Part shown: piece by piece, positions 1 through 7,984 of the stretch
How positions within the stretch are numbered: position 1 is the first letter of the stretch
How the letters are laid out: each line of letters opens with the position of its first letter
NCBI RefSeq assembly: GCF_027923555.1
Contig: NZ_AP025523.1
Span: 3,352,484 to 3,416,483 of the forward strand
Reading direction: 5' to 3'
DNA length: 64,000 bases
From: Vulcanimicrobium alpinum
GTDB taxonomy: Bacteria; Vulcanimicrobiota; Vulcanimicrobiia; Vulcanimicrobiales; Vulcanimicrobiaceae
Program-made: the position numbers and the translations under genes
Notes under the pieces: model-generated
Told to the model about the DNA's origin: nothing
The model's database searches: none
The model's input: only the letters and a program-made list of their open reading frames with translations

Positions 1-77
1 TGGAGGTTGGTGCGAGCGCCAATCTGAGCTACGGGCTCTTGGGCCCAGGCGTGACGACGGCGCTCGACACCGCGTAG
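1..77 (+). CDS. C-terminal end of an unknown protein (partial)
   Basis: The frame read from base 3 stays open to a TAG at 75-77 and gives about 24 residues of a Gly/Ala/Leu-rich tail (VGASANLSYGLLGPG is visible). The start lies outside the window. A perfect 12-bp hairpin begins on the stop codon, which fits the end of a transcription unit. Too little is visible to assign a family. The alternating small and aromatic residues would suit an outer-membrane or surface protein, but that is a guess. Confidence 0.45.
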   Translation, partial: EVGASANLSYGLLGPGVTTALDTA

Positions 78-107
78 GGGGATGATTCGTTCGAGTCATC
101 CCCCTAC
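74..107 (+). terminator. 12-bp perfect hairpin after the partial gene
   Basis: The arm at 74-85 (GTAGGGGGATGA) is the exact reverse complement of 96-107, with a 10-nt loop. It starts inside the stop codon of the preceding frame. No T-run follows, so it may be a factor-assisted or processing hairpin rather than a classical intrinsic terminator. Confidence 0.6.
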
Positions 108-159
108 CCCATCATATGAGCGTGACGGTGCTCAGAGCGCAGCTTGGACGATACGCGCC

Positions 160-393
160 TCAGACGGACGGTGCTGCGTCAGCGCGGCGCAGCCAGGCTG
201 CCAGACGCGACCACGTCCCGCAGGCCGGGGACTGCGCGCTGGGCTCTTCCGTGCGCAGTGACGGGTAGAGCCGGTCGATGTCGAGCGCGCCGCCTCGGCG
301 GACGGGCTCGTCGTCGCGACGGGCCGGCGAGAACGATGAGGGCCGCAGGCCGAAACGGACGGACGCGGCGACGGGGTCGGTCGAGTAGATCAT
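160..393 (-). CDS. Small hypothetical protein (77 aa)
   Basis: This frame encodes 77 residues with no family I recognise. The argument for it being real is the start region: on the minus strand the ATG at 393-391 is preceded by AGGAG about 8 nt upstream, a good ribosome-binding site. The product is basic and Ser/Pro/Arg-rich, with no clear membrane segment or signal peptide. It is divergent from the decayed regulator at 528, so the space between them could hold both promoters. The overlapping plus-strand frame at 144-422 has strongly biased, Arg-rich composition and looks like a shadow. The amino-acid composition leaves real doubt that either is coding. Confidence 0.35.
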   Translation of the reverse strand: MIYSTDPVAASVRFGLRPSSFSPARRDDEPVRRGGALDIDRLYPSLRTEEPSAQSPACGTWSRLAAWLRRADAAPSV

Positions 394-527
394 CGCAGGT
401 GCTCCTCGGTGTGCGGGGGTGATGCGAGAAGCGTAGGGACGCGCCGCGCGCCGGGGATGCGGGCTACCACCTATATTCGCGATCGGCGGTACCTTGGTCG
501 GCGGCGGCGAACGAGCGATGCGGCGAC

Positions 528-3052
528 ATGATTGATGCGCGTGGCGCCCTGGTCGGCCGGGACGCCCTCCTTAACCGCCTCGGCGGAACGCTGCACGAGG
601 CCGCGCTTGGACGGTGCTCTCATCGTGCTCACCGGCGAAGCCGGGGTCGGCAAGACATCGATCGCGGAAGCCTGCGCGACCGACGGTGCCGCGCGCGGCT
701 TCCATGTCCTCAGCGTCGCGAACTACCACTCGGCGCGGGCGCCCTTCGGCCCGTTCTTAGAGGTGATGCGGATGCTCGCGCGCGAGCGGCCCGAGGCGGT
801 CCCGGCGGCCGCTGGCGATCGGCTCGTGTTCGAACGCTTCATCGGGACCGCGCCCGTAGCCGGATCCGAACAGCCGCTCGATAAGCGCCGCTTCTTCGTC
901 GTCGCCGCCGAGGTGCTCGAACGCTCCGCCGCGGTCACGCCGCTGCTCGCGATCGTCGAAGACGCCCATTGGTCCGATCCGGAGAGCCTGGAGTTCCTGC
1001 GCTTTTTCGCGCCGCGTCTCGCAACGGCACCGATCGTCGTGATCGTGACGCTTCGTACCGACGCCGACGATGACGCCCTCGCCGTGCAGATCGACGCGCT
1101 CTCGCGCCTGCCCGTCACGCAGCGCCACACGGTGACGCCGCTCGACGATCGCTCGCTGCTCACGATCATCACGCTCTCCGCGCCGAACGTCTCTCTCGAC
1201 GCCGAGAACGCCGCGGCCCTATGCCGGCGCGCGGAGGGCAATCCGCTCATCGCACTCGAGCTCGCGCGCGACGCCGCTTCGGGCGCCCCGCTGCCGTCGT
1301 CGTTCGTCACCGCGATCGGTGCGCGTTTGCGCAACCTGCAGCCCTCGGAACGAACCGCGATCGAAGCGGCGTCGGTCGTCGGGAGAACGTTCGCGTTCAG
1401 CGACCTCCAAGCGCTGCTGAACCTGCCGCGAACGACGCTGATCTCGGCGATTCGCGGCGCGCGTGACGCCGGGATCGTCGAAGAGACGGCGATCGGGTTT
1501 GCGTTTCGACACGAACGCCTGCGCGAAGCGGTCGAGACCCGCATGCTCGCGGTCGAGCGTTCCGATCTTCACCGTCGACGCGCGCTCGCGCTCGAGGCGC
1601 TCGGCGGCGACGCGGCGCTGCTGGCGATGCATTGGGCGGCTGCCAACGAACCGGCGCGCGCCGCGCCGTTTGCCGAACGCGCCGGCGACGAAGCGATGGC
1701 GCGCGATGCCTTCGCGACCGCACGCGCACGCTATCGCGAGGCGCTCGCGGGATCGGACGACGACGCGGCCGTGCGCCTCGAACCAAAGCTCGCGCGCGCG
1801 TCGGAATCGCTCGGCGACGCAGCGGGCGCGGCGCGCTGGTACGATGCGGCGGCGCAACGCGCCCGCGCGGCCGGCACGGACGACGGGCGATGGCGACTGC
1901 GCGCTGCGGATTCGCAGTACCGCGCCGGGCACCGCGACGAAGCGATGGCGGCGGTGCGGCTGCTGCTCGCGGAGACGGCCGACGCGTCACTACAGTTCGA
2001 CGGCGCCGCGCTGCTCGCGATGTATCATGCCTATGCCGGCGAGGCCGAGTTTGCCGAGCATTTCATCGGCGTTGCGCGAGGCTACGACGGTCCGCGAGAC
2101 CCGATACGCGCTCTCGCTTGCCTGGGCGCGCGCCGTCACGGCGATCCTCCGCGACGACGACGCATGGCTGGAGGCCGCCAACGATGCGGTCGCGATCGCG
2201 GAGGCATCGGGCGACGCGGGCCTGATCGCGATCAATCTAGTCAACTACAGCGGCATGGCACTTCCCCGCGGCAGGCGTCATGAGGCGCGCGCGGCGCTCG
2301 ACCGCGCGATCGCATTCGCAGATCGAAACGGCCGCTCGTACGCGGCGGCGTACGGGCGATGCTATCTGGCCGAAGCTCAATTGCTCGCCGGCGACCTCAC
2401 GGGCGCGAGAGCGTCCCTTCTGCAGGTCGCATCTTTTCCTATCGACGCCTCCATCGTTCGCACGTTTGCCGCGACGGTCGCCGTCGAGCTTTCGCTTTAC
2501 CTCGGAGTGGAAGCGGCGATCCCCGCCCTCTCGTCGACCGCGATCGTCGACGAGGCGTTTGCGACCGGTGAGGCGAGCCGCTTCGCGCCGCTCGCTGCGG
2601 CCCACGCACGCCTCGCTGCGCGCCGCGGCGACCCCGCTGCGGTCGCGGATCTCATCGGTCACGCGCTTCCGGCGGTGAAGGCGTTCGCGTACGCCAGCGC
2701 CGCGCTACTCGCATTTTGCGAACTCGGCGGAAATGACGAAGCCGCAATCGTCCGAGGGCTGCTTGGACCGATACCGTCGGTCGGCGTCGAACGCGTTCAC
2801 CACCTGTTGATCGAAGCGGTGTTGGCGCAAAAGGCCGGGGATACCGCGACGGCGCGGCGGCGGGCAATCGTTGCGGCGGATGCAGCGGAACGCCTCGACG
2901 CGCCGCTGCTGCGAGCGAAAGCGCTCGAATATGCCGGGCGTGGGAACGAAGCGCTGGCAATCTATCGAGCGCATCACGCCGAGGGCGAAGTGCGACGCTT
3001 GAGCGGAGTCAAGTCCCAAATCTGCTGTAATTCCGGTTCGTCGATCGCGTAA
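528..3052 (+). pseudogene. Broken AAA-ATPase/TPR (LuxR/MalT-like) transcriptional regulator
   Basis: The parts read as a large signal-transduction ATPase. The start is at 528 (LVGRDALLNRLGG, the usual N-terminal lead of such ATPases). Then come a P-loop GEAGVGKTS, a Walker B-like IVEDAHWSD and a long TPR-type alpha-helical C-terminal half. Three reading frames are needed. The N-terminal piece is lost near 606-620, the ATPase/TPR piece ends near 2100-2110, and the rest (from RYALSLAWARA) continues in a third frame to the stop at 3052. The last 14 codons already lie inside the left end of the IS256-family element, so the C-terminal DNA-binding HTH expected in LAL-type regulators is missing. Two frameshifts plus truncation indicate a pseudogene. 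Sequencing errors could explain the shifts but not the IS truncation. Confidence 0.85.
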
Positions 3053-4367
3053 GTTAGGCTGCTCTTCTGTCTCGTTTTACGGCGGCCGGCTTGGCCACCG
3101 TCGTTGCTTTCCATTCGAAGTATTCGGTCATGTCGAAGTAGGCTCGGCTTAACCATTCGTCGTTTTGCTCGGAGAGTAACGCGCCGACCATGCGAATCGC
3201 TGCGGCGTCGTTTGGGAAGATGCGAATGACTTTCTCCCGGCGACGAATCTCTTCATTGAGCCGCTCTTGCATGTTGCTCGTGCGCAGTCGCCGGCGATAT
3301 TTCTCCGGCAGCGGCAAGATCGCAAACATGTCTTCGAACGCTCCTTCCAAGCACACGCACGACTTGGGCGCCGTTTCTGCGAAGCGGGCCATGAATTCCG
3401 CATATCGACGCTCAGCCTCTTTGCGATCAGTTGCGAGGAAGATCAGCCGAGCTGCAACGGTTACGTTTTCCCGTTCTTTCTTGGGCGCGTGATCGAGCAA
3501 GTTCTTCATCACGTGGAACTGGCAACGCTGCCACGTCGCGCCGACGAATTGCTTGGCGATCGCCTCACGCAAGCCCGAGTGATTGTCGGAGACGGCAACG
3601 TCGACGCCGTGCAAGCCGCGTGCTTTGAGGCCGCGAAAGAACTCGTTCCACGTCGCAAAGCTCTCCGAATCGACGATCGAAAGACCAAGGATTTCTCGGT
3701 ATCCGTCAGCGCGAATGCCGCTCGCGATGAGCAGCGCTTTGCTGACGACGCTCTTGTCGGTGCGCACCTTCGTAAAGAGCGCGTCAACGATGATGAACGG
3801 GTACGCCGCATCAAGCCGACGATTCAAGAATCCCGCGACCGGCTCGTCAAGGGCCTTCGCGAGGCGACTGACCGTCGACTTCGAAAACGACGTCCCACAC
3901 AGACCTTCGGTTATCCGCGTGACCTTCCGCGTCGAGACGCCGTTGACGACCATCTCCATCAGGCCCACGACAAAGGCTTGTTCGCTGCGGCGATAACGCT
4001 CGAAGATGTCGGTTGAGAAGCTGCCGTCGCGCGTCTGCGGCACGCGCAGGACCAGCGATCCGACGCGGGTCGAGAGCTGTCGATCGCGATACCCATTCCG
4101 ATAGCCCTCCCGTTCTTGACAGCGTTCGTACCGCTCGGCGCCCAGATGATCGCGCATCTGCGCCTCGAGCACTTGGTTCAAAATCGTTTCGACGAGCTTC
4201 CCGAGCGCCGCAGGTTGATCGAGCAACGCTGGAATCGCGTCGCGGGATAGGGTAAGATCGTAATCGGCCACCGTTCCGGTCCTTTCGATTGAGGTGTTGA
4301 ACAACGTCAATCTTCGAACCGGAGCGGTGGCTACCCGCCCGCTGAATTTACATCAATTATAGGGACT
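3012..4367 (-). mobile_element. IS256-family insertion sequence, intact copy (about 1.36 kb)
   Basis: The ends are imperfect inverted repeats. The left end begins AGTCCC (3012) with TGTAATT further in; the right end finishes GGGACT (4362-4367) and carries TACATCAATTATA just inside. A single Mutator-type transposase lies between, in the minus orientation. The length matches IS256-family elements. No matching 8-9 bp target duplication is visible at the two edges (GCGGAGTCA on the left, CTGCCGCTC on the right), so the element has probably suffered an adjacent deletion. It truncates the regulator on its left and abuts a second, damaged copy on its right. Confidence 0.85.
3054..4271 (-). CDS. IS256-family (Mutator-type) transposase
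   Basis: This is a DDE transposase of about 405 residues, the usual size for the family. Counting from the GTG at 4271, the catalytic residues are Asp163 (in IIVDALFTKVR), Asp229 (in AVSDNHSGL) and Glu336 (in NMQERLNEEIRRR). The spacings of 66 and 107 residues are close to those of IS256. The family's WQRCQFHVMKN block follows the second Asp. I chose GTG 4271 because AAAGGA sits 8 nt upstream; a TTG at 4310 would add 13 residues. It is the only gene of the element and appears intact, so it could also act on the ends of the neighbouring truncated copy. Confidence 0.93.
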   Translation of the reverse strand: MADYDLTLSRDAIPALLDQPAALGKLVETILNQVLEAQMRDHLGAERYERCQEREGYRNGYRDRQLSTRVGSLVLRVPQTRDGSFSTDIFERYRRSEQAFVVGLMEMVVNGVSTRKVTRITEGLCGTSFSKSTVSRLAKALDEPVAGFLNRRLDAAYPFIIVDALFTKVRTDKSVVSKALLIASGIRADGYREILGLSIVDSESFATWNEFFRGLKARGLHGVDVAVSDNHSGLREAIAKQFVGATWQRCQFHVMKNLLDHAPKKERENVTVAARLIFLATDRKEAERRYAEFMARFAETAPKSCVCLEGAFEDMFAILPLPEKYRRRLRTSNMQERLNEEIRRREKVIRIFPNDAAAIRMVGALLSEQNDEWLSRAYFDMTEYFEWKATTVAKPAAVKRDRRAA

Positions 4368-4369
4368 CT

Positions 4370-5380
4370 GCCGCTCTTGCATGTTGCTCGTGCGCAGTCG
4401 CCGGCGATATTTCTCCGGCAGCGGCAAGATCGCAAACATGTCTTCGAACGCTCCTTCCAAGCACACGCACGACTTCGGCGCTGTTTCTGCGAAGCGGGCC
4501 ATGAATTCCGCATATCGACGCTCGGCCTCTTTGCGATCAGTTGCGAGGAAGATCAGCCGAGCTGCAGCGGTTACGTTTTCGCGTTCTTTCTTGGGCGCGT
4601 GATCGAGCAAGTTCTTCATCACGTGGAACTGGCAGCGCTGCCATGTCGCGCCGACGAATTGCTTGGCGATCGCCTCGCGTAAGCCCGAGTGATTGTCGGA
4701 GACGGCAACGTCGACGCCGTGCAAGCCGCGTGCTTTGAGGCCGCGAAAGAACTCGTTCCACGTCGCAAAGCTCTCCGAATCGCCGATCGAAAGACCAAGG
4801 ATTCCTCGGTATCCGTCAGCGCGAATGCCGCTCGCGATGAGCAGCGCTTTGCTGACGACGCTCTTGTCGGTGCGCACCTTCGTGAAGAGCGCGTCAACGA
4901 TGATGAATGGGTACGCTGCGTCGAGCCGGCGATTCAAGAATCCCGCGACCGGCTCGTCGAGTGCCTTCGTAAGGCGACTTACCGTCGATTTCGAAAACGA
5001 CGTCCCACACAGACCTTCGGTTATCCGCGTGACCTTCCGCGTCGAGACGCCGTTGACGACCATCTCCATCAGGCCCACGACAAAGGCTTGTTCGCTGCGG
5101 CGATAACGCTCAAAGATGTCGGTTGAGAAGCTGCCGTCGCGCGTTTGCGGCACCGCAGGACCAGCGATCCGACGCGGGTCGAGAGCTGTCGATCGCGATA
5201 CCCATTTCGATAGCCCTCCCGTTCTTCGCAGCGCTGGTAACGCTCGGCACCCAGATGATCGCGCATCTGTGCCTCGAGCACTTGGTTGAGAATCACTTCG
5301 ACGAGTTTGCCGAGCGCTGCCGGCTGATCGAGCAAAGCTGGAATCGCGTCGCGGGATAGGGTAAGATCGTAATCGGCCAC
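4370..5380 (-). pseudogene. Truncated and frameshifted IS256-family transposase
   Basis: This is a remnant of the same transposase as at 3054-4271. The N-terminal part (from GTG 5380, with the same AAAGGA ribosome site) runs to about 5152. There a one-base deletion (GGCACCGCAGG where the intact copy has GGCACGCGCAGG) shifts the frame. The downstream part retains both catalytic Asp residues and the NMQER glutamate, then reads into the terminal repeat of the first copy and stops at about 4353. The last roughly 80 residues are lost. It is certainly non-functional as a transposase. Confidence 0.9.
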
Positions 5381-5476
5381 CGTTCCGGTCCTTTCGATTG
5401 AGGTGTTGAACAACGTCAATCTTCGAACCGGAGCGGTGGCTACCCGCCCGCTCAATTTACATCAATTATAGGGACT
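4370..5476 (-). mobile_element. IS256-family element, 3'-truncated second copy
   Basis: From 4370 the sequence is nearly identical to the intact copy (offset 1110 bases, scattered substitutions) and ends with the same right terminus, GGGACT at 5471-5476. About 250 bp corresponding to 3012-3259 of the intact copy is missing. The junction falls directly against the right terminal repeat of the first element. Without a left inverted repeat it cannot move on its own. Confidence 0.85.
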
Positions 5477-5521
5477 CGGCCCAATCGATCGCATCGCGGT
5501 CTCCTTTTCGGCACAGGGGGA

Positions 5522-5587
5522 TGCACCAAGTGTGCCGCACCCGGCCTCACCGGACCACGGACAACTTCCCCCGCCAACCCGTACAAA
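5522..5587 (+). promoter_or_regulatory. Candidate promoter and operator of the radical SAM gene
   Basis: An imperfect palindrome TGCACCAAGTGTGCCGCA (5522-5539) is followed by GGACAA (5559-5564), a 17-nt spacer and TACAAA (5582-5587). This geometry suits a sigma-70-type promoter for the gene starting at 5619. The same block recurs at 10573-10637 with its elements in the same order, which argues that it is functional. Assignment of -35 and -10 is by eye. Confidence 0.5.
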
Positions 5588-5618
5588 TGCACCCGCTCAC
5601 GTTGGAGGAAGGGCAAGG

Positions 5619-7598
5619 ATGCGGATCGTCTTCGCCGACAACGTGCTGCTGGAAGAGCGCGCCGGCGGCTTCGCGGTGGCGCCGCAGCCGCACCTCGGCC
5701 TGATCTCGCTGATCGCCGTGGCACGCGAACACGACCACGAGGCGCTGCTCGACGATCCGAAGCTGGCGCTGCTGCGCGGCGACCTGCGGCTGGGTCCGCG
5801 CTTCTACGAGGACGCGGCGGAACGCGTGGTCGCCGCCGGTCCGGACGCGATCGGATTCACGTCCTTGGGTTGCAACTTCGCGTGCACCGTCCGCATGGCG
5901 GCGGCGGTGCGGGCGATGCGGCCGCACGTGCCGATTTTGCTCGGCGGTCCGCACGCGAGCATCGTCGATCGCGAGATCCTCGACGCGTTTCCGCACTTCG
6001 ACGCCATCGTACGCAACGAGGCGGAGGCGACGCTCCCCGCGACCCTCGACGCGCTCGGCGGCCGCGGCGCGCTCTCCGCGATCCCGGGGATCACGTTTCG
6101 CGAGCTCGGCGCCGCGGTGCAGACGCCGGGCAGCGGGCCGCTGCTCGATCTCGACGCGCTCCCGTTTCCGGCATACGACGCGTTTCCGGTCGCCGACCTC
6201 GGGTTGACGTCGCTGCGCGTCGATGCCGGCCGCGGATGTCCGTTCGGCTGTACCTTCTGCTCCAGCGCGAGCTTCTTCGGCCGGCGCTACCGGCTCAAGT
6301 CACCGCGGCGGCTCGCAGACGAACTCGACCGGCTGGCGGCGACCTACGGCATCACGCACTTCGGGCTCACGCACGACCTCTTCACCGTCGATGCGCGGCG
6401 CGTCCGCGCGTTCTGCGAGGAAATCGCCCCGCGCGGCTACACGTGGACGTGCTCGGCGCGCACGGACTGCGTCGACGACGCGCTCCTTGCGACGATGCGC
6501 GAGGCCGGCTGCACCGCGATCTATTACGGCGTCGAAACGGGATCGCCGCGCCTGCAGCCGCTGGTCGGCAAGCACCTCGATCTCGACCTCTACCATCCGC
6601 GCATCGAAACGTCGCTGCGGCTGAAGATCGACACGACGGTCTCGTTCATCATCGGCTACCCGAACGAGACCGCCGCCGACCGCGCGGCGACGCTGGAACT
6701 CGCGGGCGAGAGCATCGCGCGCTATATCGAGGGACTCGCGGTGCAACTCCACCTGCTGACGCCCGAACCGGGAACGGCGCTGCACGCGGAATATCGCGAA
6801 ACGCTCGCGTTCGACGGTCACCTCACCGATTTCAACTTCCCGCTGCTCGACCCGGCCGACGAGGCGCTGCTCCGCGCGCATCCGGACGCCTTCGTGTGCC
6901 ATCACTACTACCGCGTCGACGACGACGGTCGCGACGACGCGATCGCTCTCGCCGACGGATACGGCTTGCTCTACGGCGCCGGTCATCGTTTGCTCGCAGC
7001 GCTGCAGGCGGCGAGCGGTCTGGCGTGGCCGGCGTTTGCGCGCGAAGTGGGACGGATGCTTCGCGCCGCACGCGGCGATCGCGGCGCCGCGCTGCAGGGC
7101 TGCGTGGACGCGCTGCTCGGCGTCGATCATCCGCTTGCAGATCTCGTTCGTTACCGTCTCGCGGTCGCCGAGCTTCGGCCCGAGACCGCGCGCCGCGTCG
7201 ACGGCGCGACGGCGACGGGGCCGATCCGTCTTTCCGCGTCGGTCGTTCCGGTGCGCGAAGGGCGCGACGGACGCCGCCTGCAGCAGCGTCTTCACGACGC
7301 CGCGCCGCTCGACGAGCCCGCGCTTCCGCGCACGCCCTCCCTCGTCGTCGGCGACGCTCGCGGCGAAAACGCGGGCGCGTTCGCCGTCGATATCCGCACC
7401 TGCGAACTCGCGCTCGTCCTGCGCGCGCCGGCGACGCGCGCGCAGCTCGCCGCAGCGTTTCCCGAGGACGACCTGGATGCGCGCCTGTGGTCGCTCTCGA
7501 TGATGGGCGCGATCGTCGAGCCTCAGCCGGGCGACGACATCCCAAGGCGAAGCAGCATCGTCTCGTCGGCGACGGGGGCTTCGCTCGGCGGCACGTAG
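5619..7598 (+). CDS. B12-binding-domain radical SAM enzyme
   Basis: A protein of 659 residues. The N-terminal part has the layout of a cobalamin-binding fold (VGFTSLG-like strand, then ILLGGPHAS). The radical SAM core follows, with the cluster motif CPFGCTFC inside the block beginning DAGRGCPFG. A GVETGSPRLQ segment matches the SAM-binding region of this superfamily. The last 120 or so residues form a separate domain ending MMGAIVEP that resembles a winged-helix, PqqD-like recognition module, but this is tentative. GGAGGAAGGG just before the ATG fixes the start. Its 3' end overlaps the convergent gene at 7523-7948 by 76 bp. The substrate is unknown; such enzymes modify lipids, peptides or natural products. 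Confidence 0.88.
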   Translation: MRIVFADNVLLEERAGGFAVAPQPHLGLISLIAVAREHDHEALLDDPKLALLRGDLRLGPRFYEDAAERVVAAGPDAIGFTSLGCNFACTVRMAAAVRAMRPHVPILLGGPHASIVDREILDAFPHFDAIVRNEAEATLPATLDALGGRGALSAIPGITFRELGAAVQTPGSGPLLDLDALPFPAYDAFPVADLGLTSLRVDAGRGCPFGCTFCSSASFFGRRYRLKSPRRLADELDRLAATYGITHFGLTHDLFTVDARRVRAFCEEIAPRGYTWTCSARTDCVDDALLATMREAGCTAIYYGVETGSPRLQPLVGKHLDLDLYHPRIETSLRLKIDTTVSFIIGYPNETAADRAATLELAGESIARYIEGLAVQLHLLTPEPGTALHAEYRETLAFDGHLTDFNFPLLDPADEALLRAHPDAFVCHHYYRVDDDGRDDAIALADGYGLLYGAGHRLLAALQAASGLAWPAFAREVGRMLRAARGDRGAALQGCVDALLGVDHPLADLVRYRLAVAELRPETARRVDGATATGPIRLSASVVPVREGRDGRRLQQRLHDAAPLDEPALPRTPSLVVGDARGENAGAFAVDIRTCELALVLRAPATRAQLAAAFPEDDLDARLWSLSMMGAIVEPQPGDDIPRRSSIVSSATGASLGGT

Positions 7599-7948
7599 AG
7601 CGTCGCGATCGCCGAGACGCGCGCCGAGGCGAGCGAAGCAAGCGGCATGCGTTCGATCGCCGGATCGCAGAGCGCGTTCGACGCCGCTTGGTAGACGACG
7701 GCTTCGTGCGTGCCGCCGTAGTGCGCGGCGAGCACCTCGGCCAGCACGGCCAGACCCGCACGGTTCCACGCGCCGGCCTCGCGCTTGATGCTGCGCTCGC
7801 CGATCACGCCGATCTGCCACAGCACCAGCGCGCTGCGCACGTCGATCCCGCGCCGATAGACGAGAAAATCCGTCGCCTCGTAACTCTGCAGTCCCGCGGC
7901 GTCCGAATCGCGGGCGAGGAGAAGCAGATATTCAGCGATCAGTGCCAA
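7523..7948 (-). CDS. Hypothetical protein downstream of the XRE/NB-ARC regulator (141 aa)
   Basis: This frame encodes 141 residues of balanced composition (LLLLARDSD, GAWNRAGLAVLAEVLAAHYGG), unlike the Arg/Pro-rich shadow frames around it. The start is probably TTG 7948, with AAAGGA about 11 nt upstream; no ATG is available in frame. It follows the regulator at 7985 by 36 bp on the same strand, so the two are likely co-transcribed. Its 3' end overlaps the radical SAM gene tail to tail. It has no signal peptide and no recognised domain. The alternative is that only the non-overlapping part is coding, but the whole frame reads as protein. Confidence 0.65.
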   Translation of the reverse strand: MALIAEYLLLLARDSDAAGLQSYEATDFLVYRRGIDVRSALVLWQIGVIGERSIKREAGAWNRAGLAVLAEVLAAHYGGTHEAVVYQAASNALCDPAIERMPLASLASARVSAIATLYVPPSEAPVADETMLLRLGMSSPG

Positions 7949-7984
7949 CGCAGTCGACGTCCTTTCCGGTGATGCAGACGGCGG

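Noticed and set aside
528-884. Separate small gene of 118 codons at the start of the regulator
   Set aside because: Only its first 30 or so codons resemble protein and they fit the N terminus of the adjacent ATPase. The rest is an out-of-frame shadow after a frameshift.
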